Positions 17,434 through 25,997 of a stretch of 64,000 bases of DNA are shown in pieces. Each line of letters opens with the position of its first letter. The first letter of the stretch is position 1. The notes below the pieces were generated by a model. It was not told the DNA's origin. It searched no databases and was given only the letters and a program-made list of their open reading frames with translations. The translations under genes were made by a program, and so were the position numbers. The stretch is from Saprospiraceae bacterium (GTDB lineage: Bacteria > Bacteroidota > Bacteroidia > Chitinophagales > Saprospiraceae), in NCBI GenBank assembly GCA_020631355.1, contig JAHDHL010000018.1, forward strand, positions 22,808-86,807. The letters run 5' to 3'.

Positions 17434-18084
17434 ATGAGAGTGATTGCGCATGCAATATCCTATGTGTTCCATCCCTTGTTCGTGATGACTTATATCATGC
17501 TTCTGATTGCATGGATCAATCCGTATTTGTTTGGGGTTTACCATCCCACGAATTCCCGTATCGTAGCCCTTATCATGATGGTATTTGCTTACACATTCCT
17601 TATTCCGGCATGCACGTCGGTCATGATGAAATATCTGGGATTCATAGAGTCCTTGGAAATGCAGGATAGAAAGGAACGCATCGGTCCACTCATCGTTTGT
17701 ATGGTTTGTTACTTTATGATGAGTTACATGTTTTATAGGAATGCGGAGATTCCGAATGCCTGTACCATTTTTATGGTAGGTTCCTCCATCGCACTGAGTG
17801 TGGCATTCTTCATTAATTTGTTCTCTAAAATCAGTTTGCATGCCCTGGGAATGGGCGGATTATTGGGGATGGTGGTCATCACTATGATTTATTTCAGTTA
17901 TGGGACCTTTACCATTGCAGGATTCTCAATGAGCATGAACGCGCTCCTGATGTTGGTCATCATTCTGAGTGGATTGGTAGGAACTTCCCGCTTATTATTG
18001 GAGGCCCATGAGCCGATGGATTTGTATGGTGGTTTTTTTATTGGGTTTGGTACCCAATTCTTAGCATTGAGTCTCCTTTCCTAG
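17434..18084 (+). CDS. PAP2-like integral membrane protein
   Basis: A 216-residue protein with about six membrane spans. The start at 17434 (MRVIAHAIS) was chosen over upstream in-frame codons because it follows the promoter and begins the hydrophobic region. Three elements suggest a PAP2/phosphatidic-acid-phosphatase fold: DRKERIGP (78-85, a poor version of Kx6RP), SLH (134-136) in place of PSGH, and a perfect SRx5Hx3D (Ser185, Arg186, His192, Asp196). The family acts on lipid phosphates such as undecaprenyl pyrophosphate. With the first two motifs degenerate, activity is uncertain; the fold assignment is inference. Confidence 0.6.
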   Translation: MRVIAHAISYVFHPLFVMTYIMLLIAWINPYLFGVYHPTNSRIVALIMMVFAYTFLIPACTSVMMKYLGFIESLEMQDRKERIGPLIVCMVCYFMMSYMFYRNAEIPNACTIFMVGSSIALSVAFFINLFSKISLHALGMGGLLGMVVITMIYFSYGTFTIAGFSMSMNALLMLVIILSGLVGTSRLLLEAHEPMDLYGGFFIGFGTQFLALSLLS

Positions 18085-18151
18085 CCTCCTTTCGAAATTA
18101 GTCTTATATTTCAATAACCAATTTTATTCATCCATCAAATCTGATAGTACG

Positions 18152-18481
18152 ATGTTGGTGAAGAAGAAGAATTATGTTCTGGAATCCTTTAAGTATGTCC
18201 AATGTACGGTAAGGAAAGTAATGATAAAGAAAGGACTCATCCAAAGAATGGATATGCAATCCTCCATTGTGGACGAAATGAGGATTAAGGATACGATATG
18301 TACCCAATCAATCATTACCAAAACCAATTTGAGTGAGAGTCAAATCAAGAAATCCGATTTATCCCATGTGGAAATCACGGATTGTAATATAGAGGGGTTG
18401 AGAATCAATGGCCATTTGGTCACCGAACTCATCAGGGAAAAGGAAAATAATCTGATTATAAAGGACGATAGGTTGCTATGA
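18152..18481 (+). CDS. Small pentapeptide-repeat-like protein
   Basis: A 109-residue protein. Residues ~45-100 show alternating hydrophobic/polar spacing of about five residues (SIVDEMRIKDT, TNLSESQIKKSDLSHVEI, TDCNIEGLRINGHLVTELI), like a short pentapeptide-repeat beta helix. The final INGHLVTELI is a common ending of small pentapeptide proteins. No enzymatic site. It overlaps the convergent TPR gene by 26 bp. Function unknown. Confidence 0.65.
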   Translation: MLVKKKNYVLESFKYVQCTVRKVMIKKGLIQRMDMQSSIVDEMRIKDTICTQSIITKTNLSESQIKKSDLSHVEITDCNIEGLRINGHLVTELIREKENNLIIKDDRLL

Positions 18482-19859
18482 GTCCCATCACCTCTGTATC
18501 ATTGCCTAAATCCGGACACAATTCCAAAAGGGAGGAATGCATGTTGTAATTCTCATCCATGGCTTGTTGCAAAACGGATAATCCCTCTTGCCTGTTGCCG
18601 GTTCTGAAGCAGTATGCAGCATGGCAATATTTCAATTCCGTACCGAATGTATTGGCAAATGCGGCCTGGATATTATCAAATGCTTCTTCGAAGCGATTCT
18701 CATCCATGAGGAATGTGATGTTCCTAATCCAATACTCACTGATTTCAGGAGCCAACTCTATAGCCTTATTGAATGCATCCGATGCGGCTGTGATATCACC
18801 CATCAGATAGTAAGCCTCACCCATGGCTGCGGCATATTCCTCGCGTCTGCAATCCAATCTGCTGGCTTTGTTGAATGCTTCCAATGCTTGCATCGGAGAA
18901 GTCATTTCCATGAAACAAAGTCCCTTACCATAGAAGCTCTCGGGATTGTCCGGGGCATAGTAGGCCGCTTCGTTGAATGATAATAGGGCATTGGTGTAAT
19001 CTTTCATGATGTAAAGACACTGCCCCTTTCCTGTATAGAGTTCCCCATCTTTTGGCCAGAAGACAAGTGCATCCTCATAATAGGAAAGCGCAACTTGGTA
19101 TTTCCCTACCTTGATGAGTACCTCAGCACAATCCAAATAGGCTTGGTAAAAGAATTTATCAATGACAAATGCATATTCGAAAGAAGTAATGGCATTCTCA
19201 TAATCCTTGGTATACCAGTAGGAGTGTCCCAGGTTATACCAAGCTATCGACGAATATGGACGTTCGTCCAAGTATTTTTCTAGGAAAAGAATATGTTCCT
19301 GATGCTTCAGACAGAATTCTGTACACAATCCCAAGCGTTCAAGGATATCCTCGTTGTCCAGATCTGCTTCCAATGCCCTGCACAATGCATTGAACATGTC
19401 GTCATGCCTGTCCAGATTTTCATAAATGGTGGCAAAACAAAGGTGAACATTACTCATGTCACTCCCATCCAGTTTCCCCATGCTATTGAGGGTCTCCTTA
19501 GCAGCATCGTACCGGCCCATTTCTATAAGGATACGGGCCTTGAGTAAGAAACTATTGGTATCTGATGGATTTAGGGATACGGCATTGTCAAGTTCATACA
19601 AGGCTCCTGCATACTCTTTATTCAGATAAAGCAATTCTGCCTTGATATAAATCATCTGTGATGAGAATGGATGGAAGTGGATGCCCCACTCAATCAAATC
19701 GAGTGCAACAGGTATTTTTTCATCTGCAATGAAGTAGTCAACTAGATCCTCCACGACCGTTTCCTCATAGAAGCATACCGTTCCCTTTTGTGACATGACC
19801 ATAAACTGGTTTGCCAGTGTTCTGAGGTAGTTTCTATCCTTGTTAGTTTCTTCGTTCAT
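18456..19859 (-). CDS. Tetratricopeptide repeat protein
   Basis: A 467-residue cytoplasmic protein made almost wholly of TPR helices: LIEWGIHFHPFSSQMIYIKA, AWYNLGHSYWYTKDYENAI, YTGKGQCLYIMKDYTNALLS, FYGKGLCFMEMTSPMQALEA, AAAMGEAYYLMGDITAASDA. There are about eight to ten repeats. TPR proteins are protein-protein scaffolds; no catalytic domain is fused here. It is transcribed away from the rplM operon, with 670 bp of AT-rich DNA between them. Partner unknown. Confidence 0.9.
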   Translation of the reverse strand: MNEETNKDRNYLRTLANQFMVMSQKGTVCFYEETVVEDLVDYFIADEKIPVALDLIEWGIHFHPFSSQMIYIKAELLYLNKEYAGALYELDNAVSLNPSDTNSFLLKARILIEMGRYDAAKETLNSMGKLDGSDMSNVHLCFATIYENLDRHDDMFNALCRALEADLDNEDILERLGLCTEFCLKHQEHILFLEKYLDERPYSSIAWYNLGHSYWYTKDYENAITSFEYAFVIDKFFYQAYLDCAEVLIKVGKYQVALSYYEDALVFWPKDGELYTGKGQCLYIMKDYTNALLSFNEAAYYAPDNPESFYGKGLCFMEMTSPMQALEAFNKASRLDCRREEYAAAMGEAYYLMGDITAASDAFNKAIELAPEISEYWIRNITFLMDENRFEEAFDNIQAAFANTFGTELKYCHAAYCFRTGNRQEGLSVLQQAMDENYNMHSSLLELCPDLGNDTEVMGLIATYRPL

Positions 19860-20440
19860 TATAATTTAATTATGCTGAAATAGTCAGAATATGAGATGTT
19901 TGTTCGCATCAGAATATAATGACCATTAAACACAAAACACGAGCCAATAATTGTATAACTTGTTAGTATTTAGGTTTTTATAAAATTTATAGTAATAGAA
20001 AAAAACTAAATACTTAAAAAAAATACGTGTAATTGACTCATTTGCACGACACTATACATTCTAAGAGTTCATGATGAAAATATAAGGATTTTCATTTTAA
20101 CCCTACATTAACAAATATAGCGTATTTGTGACATAATTTTTTGCATTGTAGATACATATTTTTTATACTGATTCATAAGTTTATTAATATGTCTGGCTTC
20201 TTGGCCACCTGATAATTTGTTTTTTTTGTTATATAAATTCAGATTCCTCAAAATCAGATTATTTACAACTTATATATGAGGTGAGGAGGAACGATAGGAG
20301 TATGCCGGTCTCAGATTCGTAGATTTCGAACTTACTGATATCATCCATTTTGAGGACTTTTACTTGTTGCTTTTTTAAAATTGTGCGAAAATTTTACTGT
20401 TTTTCAGTGAGTTATAAAGGTGGAGTTAAAAAAAATGCTT
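19860..20440. other. Long AT-rich divergent intergenic region
   Basis: About 580 bp of the 670-bp gap between the TPR gene and rplM hold no frame I can support. Visible: several T/A homopolymers, and an inverted repeat ACAAATA-N5-TATTTGT (20111-20129) that overlaps a minus-strand TATATTTG box (20112-20119) 250 bp upstream of the TPR gene. The space is enough for regulatory DNA or a small RNA, but nothing was recognised. Confidence 0.5.
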
Positions 20441-20448
20441 GAAATTTG

Positions 20449-20479
20449 TTGTTTTATTGTAAAAGTAGCCCTACTTTTG
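20449..20479 (+). promoter_or_regulatory. Promoter of the rplM operon
   Basis: TTG (20449-20451), a 20-nt spacer, and TACTTTTG (20472-20479) fit the Bacteroidota housekeeping promoter. The -7 box is also half of an 8-bp inverted repeat (AAAAGTAG/CTACTTTT, 20461-20478). Transcription would start near 20483. Confidence 0.65.
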
Positions 20480-20482
20480 CAG

Positions 20483-20496
20483 CCGCTTAATAGCGG
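20483..20496 (+). promoter_or_regulatory. 5'-terminal hairpin of the rplM leader
   Basis: CCGCT-TAAT-AGCGG forms a 5-bp GC-rich stem at the predicted 5' end of the rplM-rpsI mRNA, 34 bp before the GTG start. L13 leaders that bind the ribosomal protein are known in other bacteria; whether this short hairpin is one, or a stability element, is not known. Confidence 0.4.
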
Positions 20497-20529
20497 AGTA
20501 TTATTTCATACGATTTAAAGCGTTTAAAA

Positions 20530-20973
20530 GTGGATACACTAAGTTATAAGACGAAATCGATAAGAAAAGAGGATGTAGAAAGAGATTGGTACATTGTTGA
20601 TGCTACCAACCTTACACTAGGTCGTCTTTCTAGTAAGATTGCCCAAGTATTGAGGGGCAAGCACAAGCCAAGTTTCACTCCACATGTGGATACAGGTGAT
20701 TATATCATCGTAATCAATGCAGAGAAAGTAAGGCTTACAGGTAATAAGTGGAATGCTAAGGAGTATATCCGTTACTCAGGATATCCGGGTGGACAAAAGA
20801 GCAAGACTGCCAAGCAGATCTTGGATTCTAAGCCTACGGCAATCATTGAGAAATCTGTAAAAGGTATGTTGCCTAAGAACCGTTTGGGTAGGGCGATGTA
20901 CAAGAAGCTTTTTGTTTATGCAGGTGCTGAGCATCCGCATGAAGCACAGAAGCCTCAGGAATTTAATTTTTAA
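20530..20973 (+). CDS. rplM: 50S ribosomal protein L13
   Basis: L13 (uL13), a 147-residue protein of the large ribosomal subunit that acts early in assembly. It starts with GTG at [10 protein letters not shown], as L13 of this phylum does. Seen: [56 protein letters not shown] and the conserved [19 protein letters not shown]. It begins the translation operon; rpsI follows after 21 bp. Secure. Confidence 0.98.
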   Translation: MDTLSYKTKSIRKEDVERDWYIVDATNLTLGRLSSKIAQVLRGKHKPSFTPHVDTGDYIIVINAEKVRLTGNKWNAKEYIRYSGYPGGQKSKTAKQILDSKPTAIIEKSVKGMLPKNRLGRAMYKKLFVYAGAEHPHEAQKPQEFNF

Positions 20974-20994
20974 TAACAATTTATTATCACCGAT

Positions 20995-21381
20995 ATGGAA
21001 ATGATCAATGCAACGGGTAGGAGAAAGGCATCAATTGCCCGTGTATATCTAACAAAGGGAGAAGGAAACATTACTGTGAATGGTAAGGAGTTGGACGTTT
21101 ACTTCCCACAGACCCACATCCGCAATAAGGTCCTTGAGCCACTTCAGACTGTGGAGGTCGAGAACCTATATAATCTTAAGATTAATGTAAAAGGTGGAGG
21201 ATTCAAAGGTCAGGCTGAAGCCATCCGTATGGGATTGTCCCGTGCCTTGGTGAAGTTGAACGAGGAATTCCGTCCTGCATTGAAGAGTAGGAAGTTCCTT
21301 TCTCGTGATGCTAGGGTTGTGGAAAGGAAGAAATACGGTAAGCCTAAGGCACGTAAGAGCTTCCAGTTCTCTAAGCGTTAA
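20995..21381 (+). CDS. rpsI: 30S ribosomal protein S9
   Basis: S9 (uS9), 128 residues. Seen: INATGRRKASIARVYL at the start, KLDVYF-like KELDVYFPQTHIR, the VKGGGFKGQAEAIRMGLSRAL core, and the conserved C-terminal tail ARKSFQFSKR whose last Arg reaches the ribosomal P site. An in-frame ATG two codons into the protein is an alternative start. Second gene after rplM, then rpsB 60 bp on. Secure. Confidence 0.98.
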   Translation: MEMINATGRRKASIARVYLTKGEGNITVNGKELDVYFPQTHIRNKVLEPLQTVEVENLYNLKINVKGGGFKGQAEAIRMGLSRALVKLNEEFRPALKSRKFLSRDARVVERKKYGKPKARKSFQFSKR

Positions 21382-21441
21382 TGGTACAACCTGTATCAAC
21401 ACCATTCTTATTTGTTTAAAAGCAGTAAATACTTTTCATAA

Positions 21442-22155
21442 ATGGAAAAGCCTAAATATCAAGATTTGTTGGATGCCGGTGTACACTTCGGACACCAGAA
21501 GAAGAAGTGGAATCCTAAGATGTTGCCATACATCTTCATGGAAAGAAAGGGTATCCATATTATAGACCTACACAGAACAATGGATTGCATGGAGGAAGCT
21601 GCCAATGCCATGAAGCAGATTGCTCGTTCAGGTAGGAAAATCATGTTCGTAGCTACTAAGAAGCAAGCTAGGATCATCGTTTCTGAAGCAGCAAGAAGTG
21701 TAGGAATGCCTTTCGTTACCGATCGTTGGTTGGGAGGTATGATGACCAACTTCGCAACCATCCGTAAGTCCATCAAAAAGATGAACAACATCGACAAGAT
21801 GTTGGGTGATGCGAATGTATCTATCACTAAGAAAGAGCGTTTGACCTTGACTCGTGAGAGAAACAAGATCGAAAAGGTAATGGGTGGTATCGCCAACCTG
21901 AACCGTTTGCCAGCAGCCATATTCATCGTGGATATCACTCACGAACACTTGGCATTGGCCGAGTCCCGTAAGTTGGGATTGCGTACGTTCGCAATGGTGG
22001 ATACGAATTCGAACCCAGGATTGGTGGATTTCCCGATTCCTGCGAATGATGATGCTTCCAAATCCATCAAGATGGTAACCGAATACATGGTTGCTGCCAT
22101 CAAGGAAGGTTTGGACGAGCGTCAAAAGAACAAAGCAGAGGCAGCCGCTAAGTAA
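21442..22155 (+). CDS. rpsB: 30S ribosomal protein S2
   Basis: S2 (uS2), 237 residues. Seen: LLDAGVHFGHQKKKWNPKM, IDLHRTMDCMEEA, FVATKKQARIIVSEAA, RWLGGMMTNFATIRKSI, FIVDITHEHLALAESRKLG and the DTNSNPGLVDFPIPANDDA segment. It joins the 30S platform late in assembly. An Ala/Lys tail ends the protein. It is followed after 47 bp by tsf, the usual partner. Secure. Confidence 0.98.
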   Translation: MEKPKYQDLLDAGVHFGHQKKKWNPKMLPYIFMERKGIHIIDLHRTMDCMEEAANAMKQIARSGRKIMFVATKKQARIIVSEAARSVGMPFVTDRWLGGMMTNFATIRKSIKKMNNIDKMLGDANVSITKKERLTLTRERNKIEKVMGGIANLNRLPAAIFIVDITHEHLALAESRKLGLRTFAMVDTNSNPGLVDFPIPANDDASKSIKMVTEYMVAAIKEGLDERQKNKAEAAAK

Positions 22156-22202
22156 GCCGCCTTATCAATTTATATAACAATCATTTTAAATCAATTAGAA
22201 AA

Positions 22203-23051
22203 ATGAGCGTGAAAATTTCCGCTGCTGATGTAAAGAAGCTTCGTGATATGACCGGAGCTGGTATGATGGATTGTAAGAAAGCACTTACCGAATCAGGAGG
22301 TGACTTTGATGCAGCTATCGAATATCTTCGTAAGAAAGGTCAGAAAATGTCTGAGAAGCGTGCTGACCGTGAAGCTAAGGAAGGTGCTGTAATCGCATTG
22401 ACTTCAGCTAACCGCAACAACGGTACAGTAATCAGATTGAGCTGCGAAACAGACTTCGTTGCTAAGACAGACAGTTTTGTTGCCTTGGCTCAGTCTATCG
22501 CAGAAATCGCTTTGAAAAAACTTCCTGAAACATTGGAGGATCTTCTTGCATTACCATACGAGGGTGAATTGACCGTTGGAGGTAAGATTACTGAACAAAC
22601 GGGTGTAATCGGTGAGAAACTTGAAGTAGCCGAATACGGAAAGATTACAACTGCAGCAGGAGAAGGACAGGTACTTCCTTATATCCATATGGGTAATAGA
22701 GCTGGTGTTTTGGTGGCTCTTAACCTTGAGGGTCCTGATTATATCCAGGCTGGAAAAGATGTTGCTATGCAAGTAGCAGCTATGAAGCCTATCGCATTGA
22801 ACGAAAGCAGTGTCAGTGATGATGTAATCGAAAAGGAATTGAGAATCGGTAAGGAAAAGGCCATAGAAGAAGGTAAGCCTGCTGATTTGGCTGAAAAGAT
22901 TGCTAAAGGTCGTTTGAACAAGTTCTTCAAGGAAAGTACCTTGATGAAGCAAACTTTCGTTAAGGACAGTAAGCAAACTGTAGAAAGTTACTTGAAGTCA
23001 ATCAACAAGGACTTGACTGTTACCGCCTTCAAGCATGTGAAATTGGGTTAA
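22203..23051 (+). CDS. tsf: Translation elongation factor Ts
   Basis: EF-Ts, 282 residues, the nucleotide exchange factor for EF-Tu. Seen: the N-terminal UBA-like domain with the signature LRDMTGAGMMDCKKALTES, the SCETDFVAKTDSF core, a dimerisation-type region (YIHMGNRAGVLVALN), and the C-terminal FVKDSKQTVESYL. It is the last gene before a strong terminator, so rplM-rpsI-rpsB-tsf probably make one transcription unit. Secure. Confidence 0.98.
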   Translation: MSVKISAADVKKLRDMTGAGMMDCKKALTESGGDFDAAIEYLRKKGQKMSEKRADREAKEGAVIALTSANRNNGTVIRLSCETDFVAKTDSFVALAQSIAEIALKKLPETLEDLLALPYEGELTVGGKITEQTGVIGEKLEVAEYGKITTAAGEGQVLPYIHMGNRAGVLVALNLEGPDYIQAGKDVAMQVAAMKPIALNESSVSDDVIEKELRIGKEKAIEEGKPADLAEKIAKGRLNKFFKESTLMKQTFVKDSKQTVESYLKSINKDLTVTAFKHVKLG

Positions 23052-23068
23052 TACCCATTAGATATTTG

Positions 23069-23103
23069 AAAAGCGAAATCATAACTGATTTCGCTTTTTT
23101 TTT
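23069..23103 (+). terminator. Intrinsic terminator after tsf
   Basis: AAAAGCGAAATCA (23069-23081) pairs with TGATTTCGCTTTT (23086-23098) around the loop TAAC; the pairing continues into a T9 tract. It lies 18 bp after tsf and separates the ribosomal operon from pyrH. Confidence 0.9.
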
Positions 23104-23126
23104 GGATTATCCTTAACAAAGAGATG

Positions 23127-23157
23127 TTTCCCAAAACAAATCTCATTCATATATTTG
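23127..23157 (+). promoter_or_regulatory. Promoter of pyrH
   Basis: TATATTTG (23150-23157) matches the -7 box TAnnTTTG exactly; a TTT at 23127-23129 stands in the -33 place with a 20-nt spacer. Together with the terminator just before it, this makes pyrH-frr a separate unit. Predicted start is about 22 bp before the pyrH ATG. Confidence 0.55.
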
Positions 23158-23182
23158 CACACGGAAATAATCATTAGTACGA

Positions 23183-23893
23183 ATGGCTTTACGATATAAG
23201 AGAATATTATTGAAATTGAGCGGGGAATCCCTAATGGGTGACCAAGGATTTGGTATCGATCCCGGAATGCTGAAACATTATGCCCAACAAATCAAGAAAT
23301 TATCCGATGCAGGATTGGAAGTGGCTGTTGTAATCGGAGGAGGTAATATCTTCAGGGGATTGCAAGCCAAGGATTCCGGTATCGAAAGGGTCCAAGGTGA
23401 TTATATGGGAATGATGGCAACAGTCATCAATGGTATGGCCATCCAAAGTGCTTTGGAAAGCCTAGGCGTTTTTACCCGCCTGATTACCGCAATCAAGATG
23501 GAACAGATTGCTGAACCATATATCAGAAGAAAAGCGATCAGGCACTTGGAAAAAGGTAGGGTTGTTATCTTTTCCGCGGGAACAGGTAGCCCTTATTTCA
23601 CAACTGATTCTGCCGCTGCATTAAGGGCCAATGAAATCAATGCGGATGTCATCCTAAAGGGAACACGAGTCGATGGAATTTATTCCGCTGATCCGGAAAA
23701 GGACCCTAATGCTACAAAATTCGATAAGATTTCTTTTGCCAAGGTAATCAGTATGGGATTGAATGTTATGGATATGACCGCATTCACCCTGTGCCAGGAA
23801 AATAATCTGCCAATCATCGTGTTCGACATCAATAAAAAGGAAAACCTGGAGAAAATAATGCAGGGAGAACATGTCGGAACCTTGGTTGAGTAA
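23183..23893 (+). CDS. pyrH: UMP kinase
   Basis: Bacterial UMP kinase, 236 residues, an amino-acid-kinase-fold enzyme that turns UMP into UDP in the cytoplasm. Seen: [48 protein letters not shown], the phosphate-binding [17 protein letters not shown], and [15 protein letters not shown]. Conserved with rpsB-tsf-frr in many phyla. Secure. Confidence 0.98.
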   Translation: MALRYKRILLKLSGESLMGDQGFGIDPGMLKHYAQQIKKLSDAGLEVAVVIGGGNIFRGLQAKDSGIERVQGDYMGMMATVINGMAIQSALESLGVFTRLITAIKMEQIAEPYIRRKAIRHLEKGRVVIFSAGTGSPYFTTDSAAALRANEINADVILKGTRVDGIYSADPEKDPNATKFDKISFAKVISMGLNVMDMTAFTLCQENNLPIIVFDINKKENLEKIMQGEHVGTLVE

Positions 23894-24026
23894 ACTTTTT
23901 CCCATACAAGGAGCGTTACACCTATAATGTGATGCCTATTTGGAATAGGATGTAGAAACAAAAGGTAAATTTGTTACGTTTTCTTATTTTAGGGTCTCAA
24001 TTGAAAAGGACAATCATTCAATAACA

Positions 24027-24590
24027 ATGCAAGAAGAATTAGATTTATATTTTGAAACAGCTGAAGAATCCATGCAGGAAGCATTGGAACGCCTAGCTCG
24101 TGAGTTAAGTAGGGTAAGAACCGGCAAGGCCTCACCATCCATTTTCAATGGTGTAAAGGCTGAGTATTATGGTACATTGACACCATTGAGCCAAATGGCA
24201 AATATTACCACACCGGATGCCCGTTCCATTATTATCCAACCATGGGATAAGTCTGCATTACAACCCATTGAAGGTGCCATTATTAAGTCCAACTTGGGCT
24301 TCAATCCACAGAATGATGGTGAAATCATCCGTATCAACGTACCTCCTTTGACCGAGGAACGAAGAAGGGAGATGGTGAAGAAAGTTCGTGCATTGGCAGA
24401 GGAAGCAAAGGTGAGTGTAAGGAATGCAAGACGTGAAGTCATGGACGAAATCAAAAAGGCTGTAAAGGATGGTTATCCTGAGGATAGCGGAAAGGATATG
24501 GAAAAGAAAGTCCAGAACCTGACCGATTCCTATGGTGCCAAAGCAGATAAGGTAGCCGATGAAAAGGAAAAGGATATCATGACCGTTTAA
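24027..24590 (+). CDS. frr: Ribosome recycling factor
   Basis: RRF, 187 residues, which with EF-G splits post-termination ribosomes. Seen: LARELSRVRTGKASPSIFN, the YYGTLTPLSQMANITTPDA domain II strand, PWDKSALQPIEGAI, and INVPPLTEERRREMVKKVRA. A strong terminator follows. It starts 133 bp after pyrH and probably shares its promoter. Secure. Confidence 0.98.
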   Translation: MQEELDLYFETAEESMQEALERLARELSRVRTGKASPSIFNGVKAEYYGTLTPLSQMANITTPDARSIIIQPWDKSALQPIEGAIIKSNLGFNPQNDGEIIRINVPPLTEERRREMVKKVRALAEEAKVSVRNARREVMDEIKKAVKDGYPEDSGKDMEKKVQNLTDSYGAKADKVADEKEKDIMTV

Positions 24591-24616
24591 TCCGATGTGG
24601 TATACAAAGAATATGG

Positions 24617-24651
24617 AAAAGGGAAGTTACATTCAGTAGCTTCTCTTTTTT
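24617..24651 (+). terminator. Intrinsic terminator after frr
   Basis: GAAGTTAC (24623-24630) and GTAGCTTC (24636-24643) pair around ATTCA, with the stem extended by A/T and wobble pairs and ending in a T6 tract. It lies ~30 bp after frr. Confidence 0.8.
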
Positions 24652-24688
24652 CGTCATACATATATCCCATTGCTACTGATATTTAGCC

Positions 24689-24696
24689 TATTTTTG
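24689..24696 (+). promoter_or_regulatory. Candidate -7 box for lgt
   Basis: TATTTTTG matches TAnnTTTG and lies ~100 bp before the lgt ATG, directly after the frr terminator. The nearest TTG (24670-24672) is only 16 nt upstream, so the -33 element is weak. Confidence 0.4.
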
Positions 24697-24792
24697 CATT
24701 GCAAACACAAATGTGGGATATTTCCCATCCCAATGATGCCCTCAAGGATATCATTGGGATATTAAGACATTACATCAACTGAATTAACACCT

Positions 24793-25989
24793 ATGTATCC
24801 TGACTTATCCTATTTTTTCCATGACCTTCTTGGAACGGATTATGATAATTGGTTAGCCATTTTCAAAACCTTCGGCTTGTTACTTGCCATTTCCCTTGTC
24901 TTGGCAGGATGGGTTGTATATAGACAACTCAAGGTATTGGAACAAGAGGAGGATAGCCCATTCAAGGCGGCATTCACTCAAGTGAATACCATAATCGGAG
25001 CCGCACCGACATGGAAGGATGTTATTCCTGGTGCATTGACGGGATTCATCATCGGATTCAAACTATTCCATATTCTTGGACAATTCGAAGAATTCAAACA
25101 GGACCCTGTCAAGATTCTCTTTACCGCTGAGGGAGACTGGTTGTATGGAATCATAGGTGCATTATTATTGGGTGGCTTATACTATTGGGATAAGCATAGA
25201 CGAAAATTACCACAACCCAAGACACATACCTATACACTAAAACCATCGGACAGGGTAGGGGATATCATTATCCTTTCCGGGGTCAGTGGCGTTTTGGGAG
25301 CCAAGATATTCGCCATGTTCGAAACGATTGGGGAAATGAAGACGTTCTCTGATTTTACGGACCAACTACTATCCGGTAGCGGTTTGGCAATTTATGGAGG
25401 ATTGATTGTAGGTGCATTCGTAGTCATCTGGTATGTCAAAAGGATTAAGATGCCAGTATTGAATACCATGGATGTAGCAGCTCCGGCCATGATTCTCGCA
25501 ATGGGAACCGGTAGGTTGGGGTGCCATCTATCAGGGGATGGAGACTGGGGGATACAAGCAGCCGCACAACCCGACTGGTGGTTCCTTCCCGATTGGTTAT
25601 GGTCAATGGATTACCCAAGGAATGTGAATATGGGACGAACGGGAGTACAGGAAGGTATGATTCCTCCGGACCCCGTTTCCATAGATTGTGATGGTTGTAA
25701 ATATCACTTCAAATTAGGTTATAAGGTATACCCCACATCTGTTTACGAATTCTTCATGTATACAGGAACATTCGCTTTCCTAATGTTCATGAGAAAGAAA
25801 ATTCTGATTCCCGGATTCCTTTTCTTCCTTTACATGTCCATTTATGGTGTGGAAAGATGGTTGATAGAAAAAATCAGGGTGAATGATATCTTCTGGATGG
25901 GACTGACTCAGGCAGAATTGATTTCCATCGGATTCTTTACGATAGGATTATTTGGAATGGGTATCCTTTATGCAAGAAGTAGGAAATAA
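24793..25989 (+). CDS. lgt: Prolipoprotein diacylglyceryl transferase
   Basis: Lgt moves diacylglycerol from phosphatidylglycerol to the lipobox Cys of prolipoproteins in the inner membrane, and so acts before the many lipoproteins encoded in this window. 398 residues, longer than the ~290 of E. coli, with extra membrane/loop sequence. About seven spans are visible. The signature region reads MGTGRLGCHLSGDGDWGI, the Bacteroidota form of GRxGNF, and SVYEFFMYTGTFAFLMFMRK follows. The DG-rich loop VSIDCDGCKYHF is unusual. First gene of the lgt-rlmN-HAD-murB run; rlmN starts 8 bp on. Confidence 0.92.
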   Translation: MYPDLSYFFHDLLGTDYDNWLAIFKTFGLLLAISLVLAGWVVYRQLKVLEQEEDSPFKAAFTQVNTIIGAAPTWKDVIPGALTGFIIGFKLFHILGQFEEFKQDPVKILFTAEGDWLYGIIGALLLGGLYYWDKHRRKLPQPKTHTYTLKPSDRVGDIIILSGVSGVLGAKIFAMFETIGEMKTFSDFTDQLLSGSGLAIYGGLIVGAFVVIWYVKRIKMPVLNTMDVAAPAMILAMGTGRLGCHLSGDGDWGIQAAAQPDWWFLPDWLWSMDYPRNVNMGRTGVQEGMIPPDPVSIDCDGCKYHFKLGYKVYPTSVYEFFMYTGTFAFLMFMRKKILIPGFLFFLYMSIYGVERWLIEKIRVNDIFWMGLTQAELISIGFFTIGLFGMGILYARSRK

Positions 25990-25997
25990 TTGAAGTA

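Noticed and set aside
21628..22125. 165-codon minus-strand frame inside rpsB
   Set aside because: A highly conserved ribosomal gene is on the other strand; the frame is a shadow.
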